Assembly (NCBI GenBank): GCA_016938035.1
Contig: JAFGVK010000034.1
Coordinates: forward strand, 1 to 62,623
DNA from: Deltaproteobacteria bacterium
GTDB taxonomy: Bacteria; Myxococcota_A; UBA796; GCA-2862545
Length of the DNA: 62,623 nucleotides
Reading direction: 5' to 3'
Shown here: in pieces, positions 27,282-35,066 of the stretch
Layout: each line of letters begins with the position of its first letter
How positions within the stretch are numbered: position 1 is the stretch's first letter
The notes under the pieces: generated by a model
Databases searched by the model: none
Told to the model about the DNA's origin: nothing
Seen by the model: only the letters and a program-made list of their open reading frames with translations
Made by a program: the position numbers and the translations under genes

Positions 27282-28640
27282 CTACCCGTTCGACGCTCTC
27301 GCCGAGACCCACCGATCGACGGTGCGGGTGTCGACCCGCGCCAGGCGAAAGGCCTCGCTGCGCAGCAGCTCGAGCTGGAGGGGCACGCTGGTGTCTATTC
27401 CCTCCACCACCACCTCCTCCAGGGCGCGCAGCATCCGCATCCTGGCCTGCTCCCGGGAGCGCCCGTGGGCGATGACCTTGGCGACCAGCGAGTCGTACCA
27501 GGGGAGGACGCTGGCGTGCTCGTGGACGGCGCTGTCCACCCGGATCCCAGGGCCACCCGGCTCGTGGTAGCCGGTGATCACCCCCGGCGAGGCGCGAAAG
27601 GTCCACGGGTGCTCGGCGTTGACCCGCACCTCGATGGCGTGCCCCCGCTGGACCACCTGGTCCTGTGTGAGCGAGAGGCGCCCCCCCGCGGCGATCCGCA
27701 GCTGCTCGTCGACCAGATCAAGGCCGGTGATCTCCTCGGTGACAGGGTGCTCCACCTGGATGCGCGGGTTCACCTCCAGGAACCAGAAGCCGTCACCCTG
27801 CACCAGGAACTCCATCGTCCCCAGCGAGCGGTAGCCCACCGACCTCGCCAGGTGGACCGCCGCGTCCTGGAGCCCCTGGCGCAGCGCCGCGGACAGGCGC
27901 GGCGCCGGCGCCTCCTCGATGATCTTCTGGTGGCGCCGCTGGAGGGTGCACTCACGGGTGCCCAGGTGGATCGCGTCGATGCCGTCCCCCAGCACCTGCA
28001 CCTCGATGTGGCGCGGCGCCTCCAGGAAGCGCTCGATGAAGACGTCGCCCCTTCCAAAGGAGGCCAGCGCCTCGGCGCTGGTCAGCTCAAAGACGCGCGC
28101 CAGCTCCTCGGCGCTGTCCACCCGCCGCATCCCCTTGCCGCCGCCCCCAGCCGTCGCCTTCACCAGCACCGGGTAGCCCGCCTCTTCCGCGATCTGCTGC
28201 GCCTCAGCCACGCCGCGGACGGCCCCCTCGCTCCCCGCCAACAGCGGGATCCCCGCGTCTCGAGCCGCGCGCTTGGCCGACAGCTTGTCGCCGAACAGCT
28301 CCAGGTGCTCCGGCGCGGGCCCGACGAACACCATCCCCATCGCCCGCACCGCGCGAGCAAAATCCGCGTCCTCAGCCAGGAAGCCATAGCCGGGGTGGAC
28401 CGCCTCCGCCCCGGTGAGCTTGGCCGCGGTGAGGATGGCGGGGATGTTCAGGTAAGAGCGCGCTGGCGAGGCGGGTCCGATGCAGATCGCCTCGTCGGCG
28501 AACCGAACGTGCAGGGAGCTCTCGTCGGGCTGCGAGTAGACCGCCACCGTCCGGATCCCCAGGTCTCGGGCGGTGCGGAGGATCCGCAGGGCGATCTCAC
28601 CCCTGTTGGCCACCAGCAGCTTCGCGAACGGGGGCCTCAC
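27282..28640 (-). CDS. accC: Biotin carboxylase subunit of acetyl-CoA carboxylase
   Basis: 452-residue ATP-grasp enzyme that carboxylates the biotin on AccB, the first half-reaction of fatty acid synthesis. Landmarks: KLLVANRGEIALRILRTARDLGI at the start, HPGYGFLAED, the glycine-rich ATP loop KATAGGGGKGMR, ECTLQRRHQKIIEEAPAP, and FLEVNPRIQVEHPVTEEITG with the catalytic Glu/Asn/Arg set. Its length is normal for AccC. The GTG start overlaps the accB stop (GTGA). It is the last gene of the aroB-to-accC operon. No accA or accD is present in the window. Confidence 0.97.
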   Translation of the reverse strand: MRPPFAKLLVANRGEIALRILRTARDLGIRTVAVYSQPDESSLHVRFADEAICIGPASPARSYLNIPAILTAAKLTGAEAVHPGYGFLAEDADFARAVRAMGMVFVGPAPEHLELFGDKLSAKRAARDAGIPLLAGSEGAVRGVAEAQQIAEEAGYPVLVKATAGGGGKGMRRVDSAEELARVFELTSAEALASFGRGDVFIERFLEAPRHIEVQVLGDGIDAIHLGTRECTLQRRHQKIIEEAPAPRLSAALRQGLQDAAVHLARSVGYRSLGTMEFLVQGDGFWFLEVNPRIQVEHPVTEEITGLDLVDEQLRIAAGGRLSLTQDQVVQRGHAIEVRVNAEHPWTFRASPGVITGYHEPGGPGIRVDSAVHEHASVLPWYDSLVAKVIAHGRSREQARMRMLRALEEVVVEGIDTSVPLQLELLRSEAFRLARVDTRTVDRWVSARASNG

Positions 28641-29056
28641 GACGGGAGGATCCGCATCAGCGGCTGGCCAAACTGCACCGGCGCGCCGTCATCCGCCAGC
28701 ACCTCGACCACCACCCCCGCGACCTCTGCTTCGATCTCGTTGAGCAGCTTCATCGCCTCGACGATGCACAGGGTCTGCCCCAGCCGCACCCTGTCGCCCA
28801 CCTTGACAAAGGGCGGAGCCCCCGGCGAGGGCGCCTTGTAGAAGGTCCCCACCATCGGCGAGTGGATCTCAACCCCCTCGACGCGCGGCGGGTCCTGGAC
28901 CAGCGCCGCGGGCCCTTGGGCGTGGACCACCTGCTCCGGTCCTCCCGCGAAGCGCACCTCCAGCGACTGTTCGCCCTCCTGCACCCTCACCTCACGCACC
29001 CCGTGGCGCGCCATGAGGGAGAAGAGCTCCTCAAGCTGACTCATATCAAGCTGCAT
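28637..29056 (-). CDS. accB: Biotin carboxyl carrier protein of acetyl-CoA carboxylase
   Basis: 139-residue carrier. The N-terminal part is helical (DMSQLEELFSLMARHGVREV), a Pro/Ala/Val-containing linker follows, and the C-terminal biotinyl domain begins at EIHSPMVGTFYKAPSPGAPPF. Biotin attaches to K103 in the VEAMKLLNEI motif, and the thumb-like PGAPPFVKVG segment marks it as AccB rather than another biotin carrier. The ATG follows GGGAG and lies one base after the aroQ stop. Confidence 0.97.
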   Translation of the reverse strand: MQLDMSQLEELFSLMARHGVREVRVQEGEQSLEVRFAGGPEQVVHAQGPAALVQDPPRVEGVEIHSPMVGTFYKAPSPGAPPFVKVGDRVRLGQTLCIVEAMKLLNEIEAEVAGVVVEVLADDGAPVQFGQPLMRILPS

Positions 29057-29057
29057 C

Positions 29058-29534
29058 TCAACTCCCGGTGCGCTCCGCGGTGGGAGCGCGCTTCGGTGCG
29101 GCGCACAGGCGAGAGATCAGCCCCCTGAGCGCCAGCTCATACCCGACAGGCCCCAGCCCCAGCACCACCCCGGCGGCCACGTCGCGCAGCAGGCTCTGGT
29201 GCCGGAACGCCTCGCGCGCGTAGGGGTTGCTGAGGTGGATCTCGACAAAGGGGAGCCCCGTGCCCAGCAGCGCGTCGCGCAGGGCGACCGAGGTGTGGGT
29301 GTATCCCCCTGGGTTGATCACGACGCCCGCGATCCCCTCCCCTGCTGCGCGGTGGATGCGGTCGACCAGCGCGCCCTCACCGTTGCTCTGGAAGGTCTCT
29401 ATCACCACGCCGAGGTCCCCACCGAGCGTCGCGAGGCGCCGGTCGAGCTCGTCCAGCGTCTCCGCACCGTACACCTCTGGCTCGCGGGTGCCGAGAAGGT
29501 TGAGGTTGGGGCCGTGGAGGACCAGCACCCTCAA
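29058..29534 (-). CDS. aroQ: Type II 3-dehydroquinate dehydratase
   Basis: 158-residue enzyme of the shikimate pathway, removing water from 3-dehydroquinate. Signatures: VLHGPNLNLLGTREPEVYG with the catalytic tyrosine in EVYG, FQSNGEGALVDRIH, INPGGYTHTSVALRDAL and VEIHLSNPYAREAFRHQS with the catalytic histidine. It usually forms a dodecamer. The TTG start follows GGGGAGG and overlaps the stop of the TPR gene (TTGA). aroB lies two genes upstream in the same operon, giving two consecutive shikimate steps. Confidence 0.97.
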   Translation of the reverse strand: MRVLVLHGPNLNLLGTREPEVYGAETLDELDRRLATLGGDLGVVIETFQSNGEGALVDRIHRAAGEGIAGVVINPGGYTHTSVALRDALLGTGLPFVEIHLSNPYAREAFRHQSLLRDVAAGVVLGLGPVGYELALRGLISRLCAAPKRAPTAERTGS

Positions 29535-31339
29535 CGTCGCCTCCCCAGCAGGGAGCGGCGTCGACGGGGCGCGCCAGGGGGGGTGACGAAGCCGTCCCCG
29601 TCGTCGAGCTCGATCAGCTCCTCCTGGATCGGGCGGGACGGGGAGGCGGCGCCGAGCTGCACCCTGCGGATGTCCGCGGCGCGGGGATCTGCCGCCACGA
29701 TCTCGGTCTCCTGATCCGGGCCACCCCAGCCGCTGAGCGCGTCGTCCGGATCGCTCAGATCCAGATCGCCGTCCCCGCCCCTAGTGGGTCCGCCGCCCCG
29801 GCGCGCGGCCTGCCGCCGCCGCGCCTCCTCGACCGCCCTGGCCTTGACCTCCTGCCGCCGGCGAAGCTCAGCCGCCGCCCGCTGCCGCGCCTCCTGCCGC
29901 CGGAGATCCTCAGGGGTGGGTGCCGCCTCAACCACCCTCGCCCGCCCCAGGGCGCCTGCCTGCCTCCGGGCCGCTGGCATGGGTGAGGGCTCGTCCTCGG
30001 CAAAGAGCTCGGTGAGGTCGATCTCATCTCCACGAGGGGACGAGCGGCCGTGGCGCGGCACCGCCGGCGGCGGGGTCTCGCCCGAGAGCTCGAAGGCCTC
30101 GTCGTGCTCGGCATCGCTAAAGAAGTCGGCGGCCGGCCCGCGCCCCGAGGGGGGCGCCTCCACGCGACCGGAGGGGGGCCCGTCACTCAGCTCGAGCTCT
30201 AGCTCATGGTCTGGGGCGTCATCGAGGAACTCCTCGGGGACCTCCACCAATTCGAGCTCCACCCCCTCTAGCAGCGGCAGCGGCTCGTGCTCCTCGTCGT
30301 ACTCCAGCGCCTCCAGCGCCTCCAGCGCCTCCAGCTCGTCCGCATCGGAGGACCCATCCCAGCCCCCCTGCGCCGCGTCGTGGGCGAGGTCATCACTCCC
30401 GAGGTCCACCAGCCCGTGGCCGTCGTCCTCGTCCGCGAGGCTCCATTCGAGCCCCTCATCCGCGGGCAGGTCGTCCTCGTCCGCGAGGCTCCATTCGAGC
30501 CCCTCATCCGCGGGCAGGTCGTCCTCGAATTCCAGCACCAGCTCCCCGATGGCGGCGCCGATCCCTGGGTCAACGCTCCGGTCCAGATCCAGCGCGTCCG
30601 ACAGATCGAGCTGCTCGTGCGGCTCTGTCACCTCATCGTCAGCGATCAGCGCGTGCAGGTTTGACTGCGGGAGCTCGATCACCACATCGTCGCTGAGCGG
30701 CGGCAGCTCCTCCGACAGGTCGTCGGGCAGCTCCGCCTCTGGGGCGTGAGCCAGCTCCGCCAGGCGACGGCGGATGAGCGGGTGATCGGGGTTGGTCATC
30801 AAGATGCGGCGGAAGATACGCGCGGCGCGATCCTTCCACCCGCGCATCGCGTAGGCCTCGGCGCGCTCCAGCGTGTCGAAGGGGTCCCGACCGCGGAGCG
30901 ACACCTGCTCGGTCGCAGGCGCATCCTCCCAGCTCGAGAGGCGGTCTCTGTAGCCCTGGATTTCGTAGTCGTCGGGGAAGTGCTCCAGGTATGCCTCGGC
31001 TGCCGCTGCGGCCTCACGGACCTTCCCGCACTTCTCCAGCGCCACCACCCGGGCCCGGGCCAGGTGCGACTGGTCCGGGTCTCCTGGGGCGATCGTCACC
31101 CGGTCGAGCGCCTCCAGACAGACCAGGAAGCGCCCCGCCGTGAAGCTGGCCTCTACCAGGAGCCTCCACCCGTCATCGCGGGAGGCGTCCTCCTGGAGCC
31201 CCGCCTGCAGCACCTCCAGCGCCTCCCCGTGGCGCTGCCGCAGCACCAGCGCCTGTGCCACCTCAACGAAGGCCTCGTCTCCGGGGTCGTCCTCCAGGAA
31301 TTCCTGGAGCATGTCCAGCTCGGGATCAGAGAGCGGCAC
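29531..31339 (-). CDS. TPR protein with long acidic low-complexity region
   Basis: 602-residue protein. Residues 1-205 are helical repeats of TPR type (EAFVEVAQALVLRQRHGEALEVLQAGL, AEAYAMRGWKDRAARIFRRIL). Residues 205-430 are an acidic, low-complexity stretch containing an exact duplication of EDDLPADEGLEWSLAD and a run of LEA repeats. Residues 455-510 form a basic coiled-coil-like region rich in Arg/Ala/Gln, and the tail ends RRRRSLLGRRR. There is no signal peptide, so it is probably cytoplasmic. The GTG start follows GAGGGGG. It lies between a lipoprotein and aroQ; its role there is unknown. Confidence 0.85.
   Translation of the reverse strand: MPLSDPELDMLQEFLEDDPGDEAFVEVAQALVLRQRHGEALEVLQAGLQEDASRDDGWRLLVEASFTAGRFLVCLEALDRVTIAPGDPDQSHLARARVVALEKCGKVREAAAAAEAYLEHFPDDYEIQGYRDRLSSWEDAPATEQVSLRGRDPFDTLERAEAYAMRGWKDRAARIFRRILMTNPDHPLIRRRLAELAHAPEAELPDDLSEELPPLSDDVVIELPQSNLHALIADDEVTEPHEQLDLSDALDLDRSVDPGIGAAIGELVLEFEDDLPADEGLEWSLADEDDLPADEGLEWSLADEDDGHGLVDLGSDDLAHDAAQGGWDGSSDADELEALEALEALEYDEEHEPLPLLEGVELELVEVPEEFLDDAPDHELELELSDGPPSGRVEAPPSGRGPAADFFSDAEHDEAFELSGETPPPAVPRHGRSSPRGDEIDLTELFAEDEPSPMPAARRQAGALGRARVVEAAPTPEDLRRQEARQRAAAELRRRQEVKARAVEEARRRQAARRGGGPTRGGDGDLDLSDPDDALSGWGGPDQETEIVAADPRAADIRRVQLGAASPSRPIQEELIELDDGDGFVTPPGAPRRRRSLLGRRR
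30422..30517. repeat. Perfect 48-bp tandem duplication inside the TPR gene
   Basis: Units 30422-30469 and 30470-30517 are identical base for base and are followed by ten bases of a third. Each unit encodes 16 residues, so the frame is kept. Perfect identity suggests a recent slippage event. Confidence 0.95.
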
Positions 31340-31348
31340 GCAGCCCCC

Positions 31349-31864
31349 TCATCGAGGCACCAGCTCGAAGACCACGTCCTCAAGCCGAGAGGAGACCAGC
31401 ACCCCCACCGGGAGCCAGGCGTCTCCCTCCCACTCTGGGAAGGAGTCCACGTAGAGGTAGATGCGCGCTAGCCCGTCCTCGTCGGTCATCAGATCGAGGG
31501 TGCCCTCAGCCGCCGGCTCGTCGAGCTGGTAGTAGCCATCCTGCCAGACGTCCCAGACGTCCCCATCCAGCGGCTCCTCGCCCAGCTCGAGTTGGAGCCT
31601 GGTGGCCTCGGCGAGCACCTCCACCCCCTCGCTCTCGGCGCTGATCTCTAGCGCCACCCCCGCGAGGGGCTCACCAGTGCCCGCCTCGTAGACCAGGATG
31701 TCCACCGGGATCACCGCACCTACGCCGTCGTCCTCTGCGTTGAAGGAGGCGTGCCAGGTCACGGCCAGGCGATCGGGGACCAGGATGTGGGCGCCCTCAG
31801 GTGCAGCCATCCAGCACCCGCTCAGCGCGAGCCCGAGGACCGGTAGCAGCAAACCCTTTCTCAA
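31349..31864 (-). CDS. Putative lipoprotein of the aro-acc operon
   Basis: 171-residue lipoprotein. The start is a TTG at 31864 that overlaps the aroB stop (TTGA) and follows GGAGGG; it yields MRKGLLLPVLGLALSGC, a textbook lipobox with Cys17. The mature part is rich in Asp/Glu and beta-strands (VIPVDILVYEAGTGEPLAGVALEISAE resembles a carboxypeptidase-regulatory or Ig-like fold: value-added domain 'GEPLAGVALEI'). It ends in FELVPR. I do not recognise a specific family. Being wedged between aroB and the TPR gene, it is co-translated with both. Confidence 0.82.
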   Translation of the reverse strand: MRKGLLLPVLGLALSGCWMAAPEGAHILVPDRLAVTWHASFNAEDDGVGAVIPVDILVYEAGTGEPLAGVALEISAESEGVEVLAEATRLQLELGEEPLDGDVWDVWQDGYYQLDEPAAEGTLDLMTDEDGLARIYLYVDSFPEWEGDAWLPVGVLVSSRLEDVVFELVPR

Positions 31865-32931
31865 CCCAGCCCTCCGACAAATTCGGACAGTTCGGAAACC
31901 GTCACCCTCACCAGCGCGGCCTCGCCCGCCTGAGTTGGTACCGGCAGGCATATTGTATCCGCGCTCCGCTTCTTGTCCATAAGCATCCCCTCAAACAGCG
32001 CCTTCGCCGTCAGCGGCGGCAAGCTCACAGGGAGGCCCAGGGCGAGGAGCAGGGCCTCCAGGCGATCAGAGAGCCCGGTAGCCGTGCACAAGCCGGCGCG
32101 CTCGGCCCACCTGAGCTCCGCGAGGAGGCCGATCCCCACCGCCTGCCCGTGAGGCATCCCGGAGATCGACTCCACCGCGTGGCCCACCGTGTGCCCCGCG
32201 TTGAGCACCGTCCTCACCCCCCGCTCTGTGGGGTCCCGCGCCACGATCCCGGCCTTGAGCGCGACCGCGCGCGCCACCACCCCTCGCAGCGCCGCAGGCT
32301 CCCCCCGCCGGAGCGCCCCCGCGCGCGCCTCCACCGCGGCCAGCAGCCCCGCGTCCAACATCAGGGCGACCTTCACCACCTCAGCCAGCCCCGACGCCCG
32401 CTGCACCTCGGGGAGGGTGGCGAGCACCTCTGTGGCCGCGAACACCATCGCGGGCTGGTGGAAGGCCCCGACCAGGTTCTTGCCCCGCGGGTGATTGATC
32501 GCCGTCTTCCCCCCGACCGACGCGTCGACCATCGCGAGCAGGGTGGTGGGGAGCTGCACCCACCGGAGCCCCCGCAGCGCGGTGGCGGCGATCAGCCCGG
32601 CCGCGTCGCCGAGGGCGCCCCCCCCCAGCGCGATCACCGCGGTCTGTCGGTCCACCCCAGCCGCCAACAGCCCGCCGACGCCCTCCCACCACGCGTCGAC
32701 CGACTTGGCCGCCTCCCCCTCTGGCAGCAGCACCTTGTCGAGCGTCCAGCCCGCCTCGGCGAGCAGCGCCGTCACCCTCGCCCCCCACAGCCCCTCGACC
32801 CGAGGCTCGGTGATCAGCACCGCGCGGCGCCCCTCCACCGCCCGCCCCAGCGCCGCGGGCAGCCCGCCGAGCGTCTCCTCCAGGTGGACGGGATAGCGTC
32901 CCTCGCCCAGCTCTACCCACACCGTGCTCAT
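31861..32931 (-). CDS. aroB: 3-dehydroquinate synthase
   Basis: 356-residue NAD-dependent enzyme that makes 3-dehydroquinate from DAHP, the second step of the shikimate pathway. Landmarks: LLPEGEAAKSVDAWWEGVGGLL, ALGGGALGDAAGLIAATALRGL, QLPTTLLAMVDASVGGKTAINHPRGKNLVGAFHQP, VKVALMLD, NAGHTVGHAVE with the metal-binding histidines, and MLMDKKRSADTICLPVP near the end. The ATG follows GAGGAGAG. It is the first gene of a six-gene overlapping operon and is divergent from the YbjN-like gene at 33001, with only 69 bases between for both promoters. Confidence 0.97.
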   Translation of the reverse strand: MSTVWVELGEGRYPVHLEETLGGLPAALGRAVEGRRAVLITEPRVEGLWGARVTALLAEAGWTLDKVLLPEGEAAKSVDAWWEGVGGLLAAGVDRQTAVIALGGGALGDAAGLIAATALRGLRWVQLPTTLLAMVDASVGGKTAINHPRGKNLVGAFHQPAMVFAATEVLATLPEVQRASGLAEVVKVALMLDAGLLAAVEARAGALRRGEPAALRGVVARAVALKAGIVARDPTERGVRTVLNAGHTVGHAVESISGMPHGQAVGIGLLAELRWAERAGLCTATGLSDRLEALLLALGLPVSLPPLTAKALFEGMLMDKKRSADTICLPVPTQAGEAALVRVTVSELSEFVGGLG

Positions 32932-33000
32932 CGTGCTCTCCTCGTGGTAAATAGGGGGAGGTGCGCTCCCCAGGTAATCGCGGGAAGCCCGGGAGGAGGA

Positions 33001-33420
33001 ATGGACCGACGGGAATTCGTAAAGCTAGAGATCGCTGAGGTGCTCGCGGACCTCGACCTGGAGGCCCCCGAGTGGCGGGGAGACACGCTCCCCCTGCGGT
33101 ATGGGCCCCTCGTCGCCCTGATCACCGTGCTGGACCACGACGACACCCAGTGGGTCCGGCTCACGGTGTCGATGCTGTACGAGGTGGCCCCCAGCCTGGC
33201 GCTGGTCCAGCGCCTGCTGCGCCTCAACGACGAGCTCCTGACCGGGTGCTTCCTCCTCTTCGAGGACAACACGCTCGCCTACTCTCAGACCCTCCCCGAG
33301 GAGTCGCTGCAGGGCCCGGGGTGGCGCCGGGCGGCGCTCTATGGCCTGAGGATCGCCGAGGAACAGGTGCTAGAGCTGCGCGCCCTGGGCGGCGGGGTTG
33401 TGAGCGGCGAGGAGCTGTGA
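33001..33420 (+). CDS. YbjN-like / type III chaperone-like fold protein, second copy
   Basis: 139-residue soluble protein. The fold resembles YbjN or the type III secretion chaperones: an opening amphipathic helix (FVKLEIAEVLADLD), strands including LPLRYGPLVALITVLD, then VQRLLRLNDELLTGCFLLFEDNTLAYSQTLPEESL, which parallels RMNRELPFATVAL of the protein at 1574-1960. The two are only distantly alike. The ATG follows GGGAGGAGG. It lies just upstream of the second beta-solenoid protein and PilZ on the same strand; a promoter at 33454 separates them. Function unknown. Confidence 0.75.
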   Translation: MDRREFVKLEIAEVLADLDLEAPEWRGDTLPLRYGPLVALITVLDHDDTQWVRLTVSMLYEVAPSLALVQRLLRLNDELLTGCFLLFEDNTLAYSQTLPEESLQGPGWRRAALYGLRIAEEQVLELRALGGGVVSGEEL

Positions 33421-33453
33421 GCAGAGGTGCGGCGCTGGCGGCGGCGCACGTCG

Positions 33454-33482
33454 TTGACAGGCAGGATCATCACCGGTAGCAT
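33454..33482 (+). promoter_or_regulatory. Strong sigma-70 promoter of the second beta-solenoid gene
   Basis: TTGACA (6/6) at 33454-33459, a 17-base spacer, then TAGCAT (4/6) at 33477-33482, which is 47 bases before the ATG at 33529. Consensus -35, ideal spacing and correct position make this the most convincing promoter in the window. Confidence 0.75.
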
Positions 33483-33528
33483 CCCAGCTACTCTCCGAAC
33501 GCGATGACCCTTGACCTGGAGTCGGCAC

Positions 33529-34533
33529 ATGCCGCAGAGCTCTCCGTTTTCCATCCCTGCGGGCGTCGATCTTTCCGTTGTGGACGGGAAGCTGTCAGTG
33601 CACCACGACGGTGACATCATCCTGGAACAGACCATGGGGCTGGTGCTGGAGCGCGCGGAGGCCGGTGGCGATCTCACCCTGACCCTCCCGCTGGCGACCG
33701 GGGATCTGGTGGCGGGTGGGCGCCTGACGCTCAAGGGCGACGCGGACGCGGGGCTGATCTTCGGAGACGTGGTGGTGATCGCCGGGGGCAAGATCAAGGC
33801 CCGCGCGATCGCCGCGTCCAGCCGCATTGTGATCGGCGCGGCCCACCTCTCCGTCGATGTGCTCATCGCCCCGGAGATCCGCATCGACCCCAACGCAGAC
33901 GGGCGGGTGACGGTGATCGAGAGCCACGGCGAGGTAGGCCCCTCCAAGATCAAGGGTGGCTTCAACCTGCGCGAGTACGAGGAGATCTTCGGGGATGCCA
34001 ATGATTTCCTGGCCGCGCGCGGCCTGGAGCCCCTGGCAGCGGGGGAGCCCCAGCGCGCCCCGGAGCCGCCCGCGGCCCCGGAGGAACAGCCAGAGCCAGC
34101 CGCTGAGCGGGTCACCGTTCCCGCAGCCGCCAACGATTTCGTCCAAGAGGACGTCGCAGAAGAGGACGAGCGAGAGGAGGACGACGCCGACGAGCCGGTG
34201 GACGACGACGACTCCGAGGACGACGACTCCGAGGACGACGACGACCCCCAGACCCTCAGGGTCGAGGACATGGAGCCGCTGGAGGACGAGCTGGCGATCC
34301 GCCTCGACGACGCCATCCGTCGCATCGAGGGGTGCTACACTGGCCTGGAGACCCCCGACGCGGTGCAGCGGCTGGCGGATCTGATCGCGCGGCGCGAGTA
34401 CCGGCAGCTCAAGCTCTCGATCACCGAGATCTGGAACAGCCTCCTCAAGTTCCACCAGGAGAAGAACCTCCGCCCTCACCACCAGGTGACGCACTCCTTC
34501 AACCAGATCCACGGCCTCGTACAGGGGCGGTGA
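33529..34533 (+). CDS. Beta-solenoid protein (FapA/bactofilin-like), paralogue 2 with C-terminal helical domain
   Basis: 334-residue cytoplasmic protein. Residues 20-130 show repeated strands with the AGGDLTL / AGGRLTL / IAGGKIKA rhythm of a beta-solenoid. Residues 105-166 (AHLSVDVLIAPEIRID, EEIFGD, FLAARGL) match the protein at 25971-26729 closely. A Pro/Glu/Ala region and a very acidic Asp/Glu run (about 195-245) follow, then a helical C-terminal domain (residues 255-334) that paralogue 1 lacks. The ATG follows GGAG at a normal distance. It is probably co-transcribed with the PilZ gene 19 bases downstream. Function unknown. Confidence 0.78.
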   Translation: MPQSSPFSIPAGVDLSVVDGKLSVHHDGDIILEQTMGLVLERAEAGGDLTLTLPLATGDLVAGGRLTLKGDADAGLIFGDVVVIAGGKIKARAIAASSRIVIGAAHLSVDVLIAPEIRIDPNADGRVTVIESHGEVGPSKIKGGFNLREYEEIFGDANDFLAARGLEPLAAGEPQRAPEPPAAPEEQPEPAAERVTVPAAANDFVQEDVAEEDEREEDDADEPVDDDDSEDDDSEDDDDPQTLRVEDMEPLEDELAIRLDDAIRRIEGCYTGLETPDAVQRLADLIARREYRQLKLSITEIWNSLLKFHQEKNLRPHHQVTHSFNQIHGLVQGR

Positions 34534-34552
34534 GCAGCACCGGGAGCGCGAC

Positions 34553-34897
34553 ATGCCCAGCAAGGCCGAGGTGGAGCAGCGCGTCTCCTCCCGGGTCCCC
34601 ATCCGGGTCCTGGTGGAGTACGAGCGGATCGACGACTTCCTGGCGGACTACTCCTCCAACCTCTCGCTGGGCGGCATGTTCATCCGCACCACCCAGCCCC
34701 TCGACATGGGGACGCGCTTCCGCATCCGCTTCAGGCTCCCCCACAGGCCGCGCCCGGTAGAGACCTTCGGGGTGGTGCGCTGGGTGGTCCCGGACGACGG
34801 CGGCCCGGAGACCGTGCCGGGGATGGGGATCCAGTTCGACGACCTGTCGAGCGCGGACAAGCGAGCGGTCGAGAAGCTGCTCACCGAGTGGGACTAG
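34553..34897 (+). CDS. Single-domain PilZ protein
   Basis: 114-residue PilZ domain, of the stand-alone type common in myxobacteria. The two c-di-GMP-binding motifs are recognisable: RVSSR at about residues 10-14 (RxxxR) and NLSLGG at about residues 36-41 ([DN]xSxxG). It is therefore expected to bind cyclic di-GMP. A conserved strand GMGIQFDDLSSADKRAVEKLL ends the domain. It has no effector domain, so it must act through a partner. Being 19 bases after the beta-solenoid gene, that protein is the obvious candidate partner. Confidence 0.92.
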   Translation: MPSKAEVEQRVSSRVPIRVLVEYERIDDFLADYSSNLSLGGMFIRTTQPLDMGTRFRIRFRLPHRPRPVETFGVVRWVVPDDGGPETVPGMGIQFDDLSSADKRAVEKLLTEWD

Positions 34898-35066
34898 CCC
34901 CGGCAGCCCCGCGCCGGGTTCGGCGCCCCGCCCGGCTCCCACCGAGGCCGCGTGAGCGCGCCCTCGCCGCGCCCCCCTGCACCCGGGCGGCCTGGGTTGG
35001 ATTTTGCGGACTCGCTACATCCCCTCGCCCCAGACGCGCTATATGCGCGGTGAACACGAGGCATGG

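Noticed and set aside
30290-30345. Short tandem CTCCAGCGC units resembling a CRISPR-like repeat.
   Set aside because: They are in-frame codons for LEA repeats in the TPR protein with no spacers.
32960-32985. GGGGAG-GTGCG-CTCCCC hairpin between aroB and the YbjN-like gene as a terminator.
   Set aside because: The genes are divergent, so a terminator is not expected; it may be part of the promoter region or chance.
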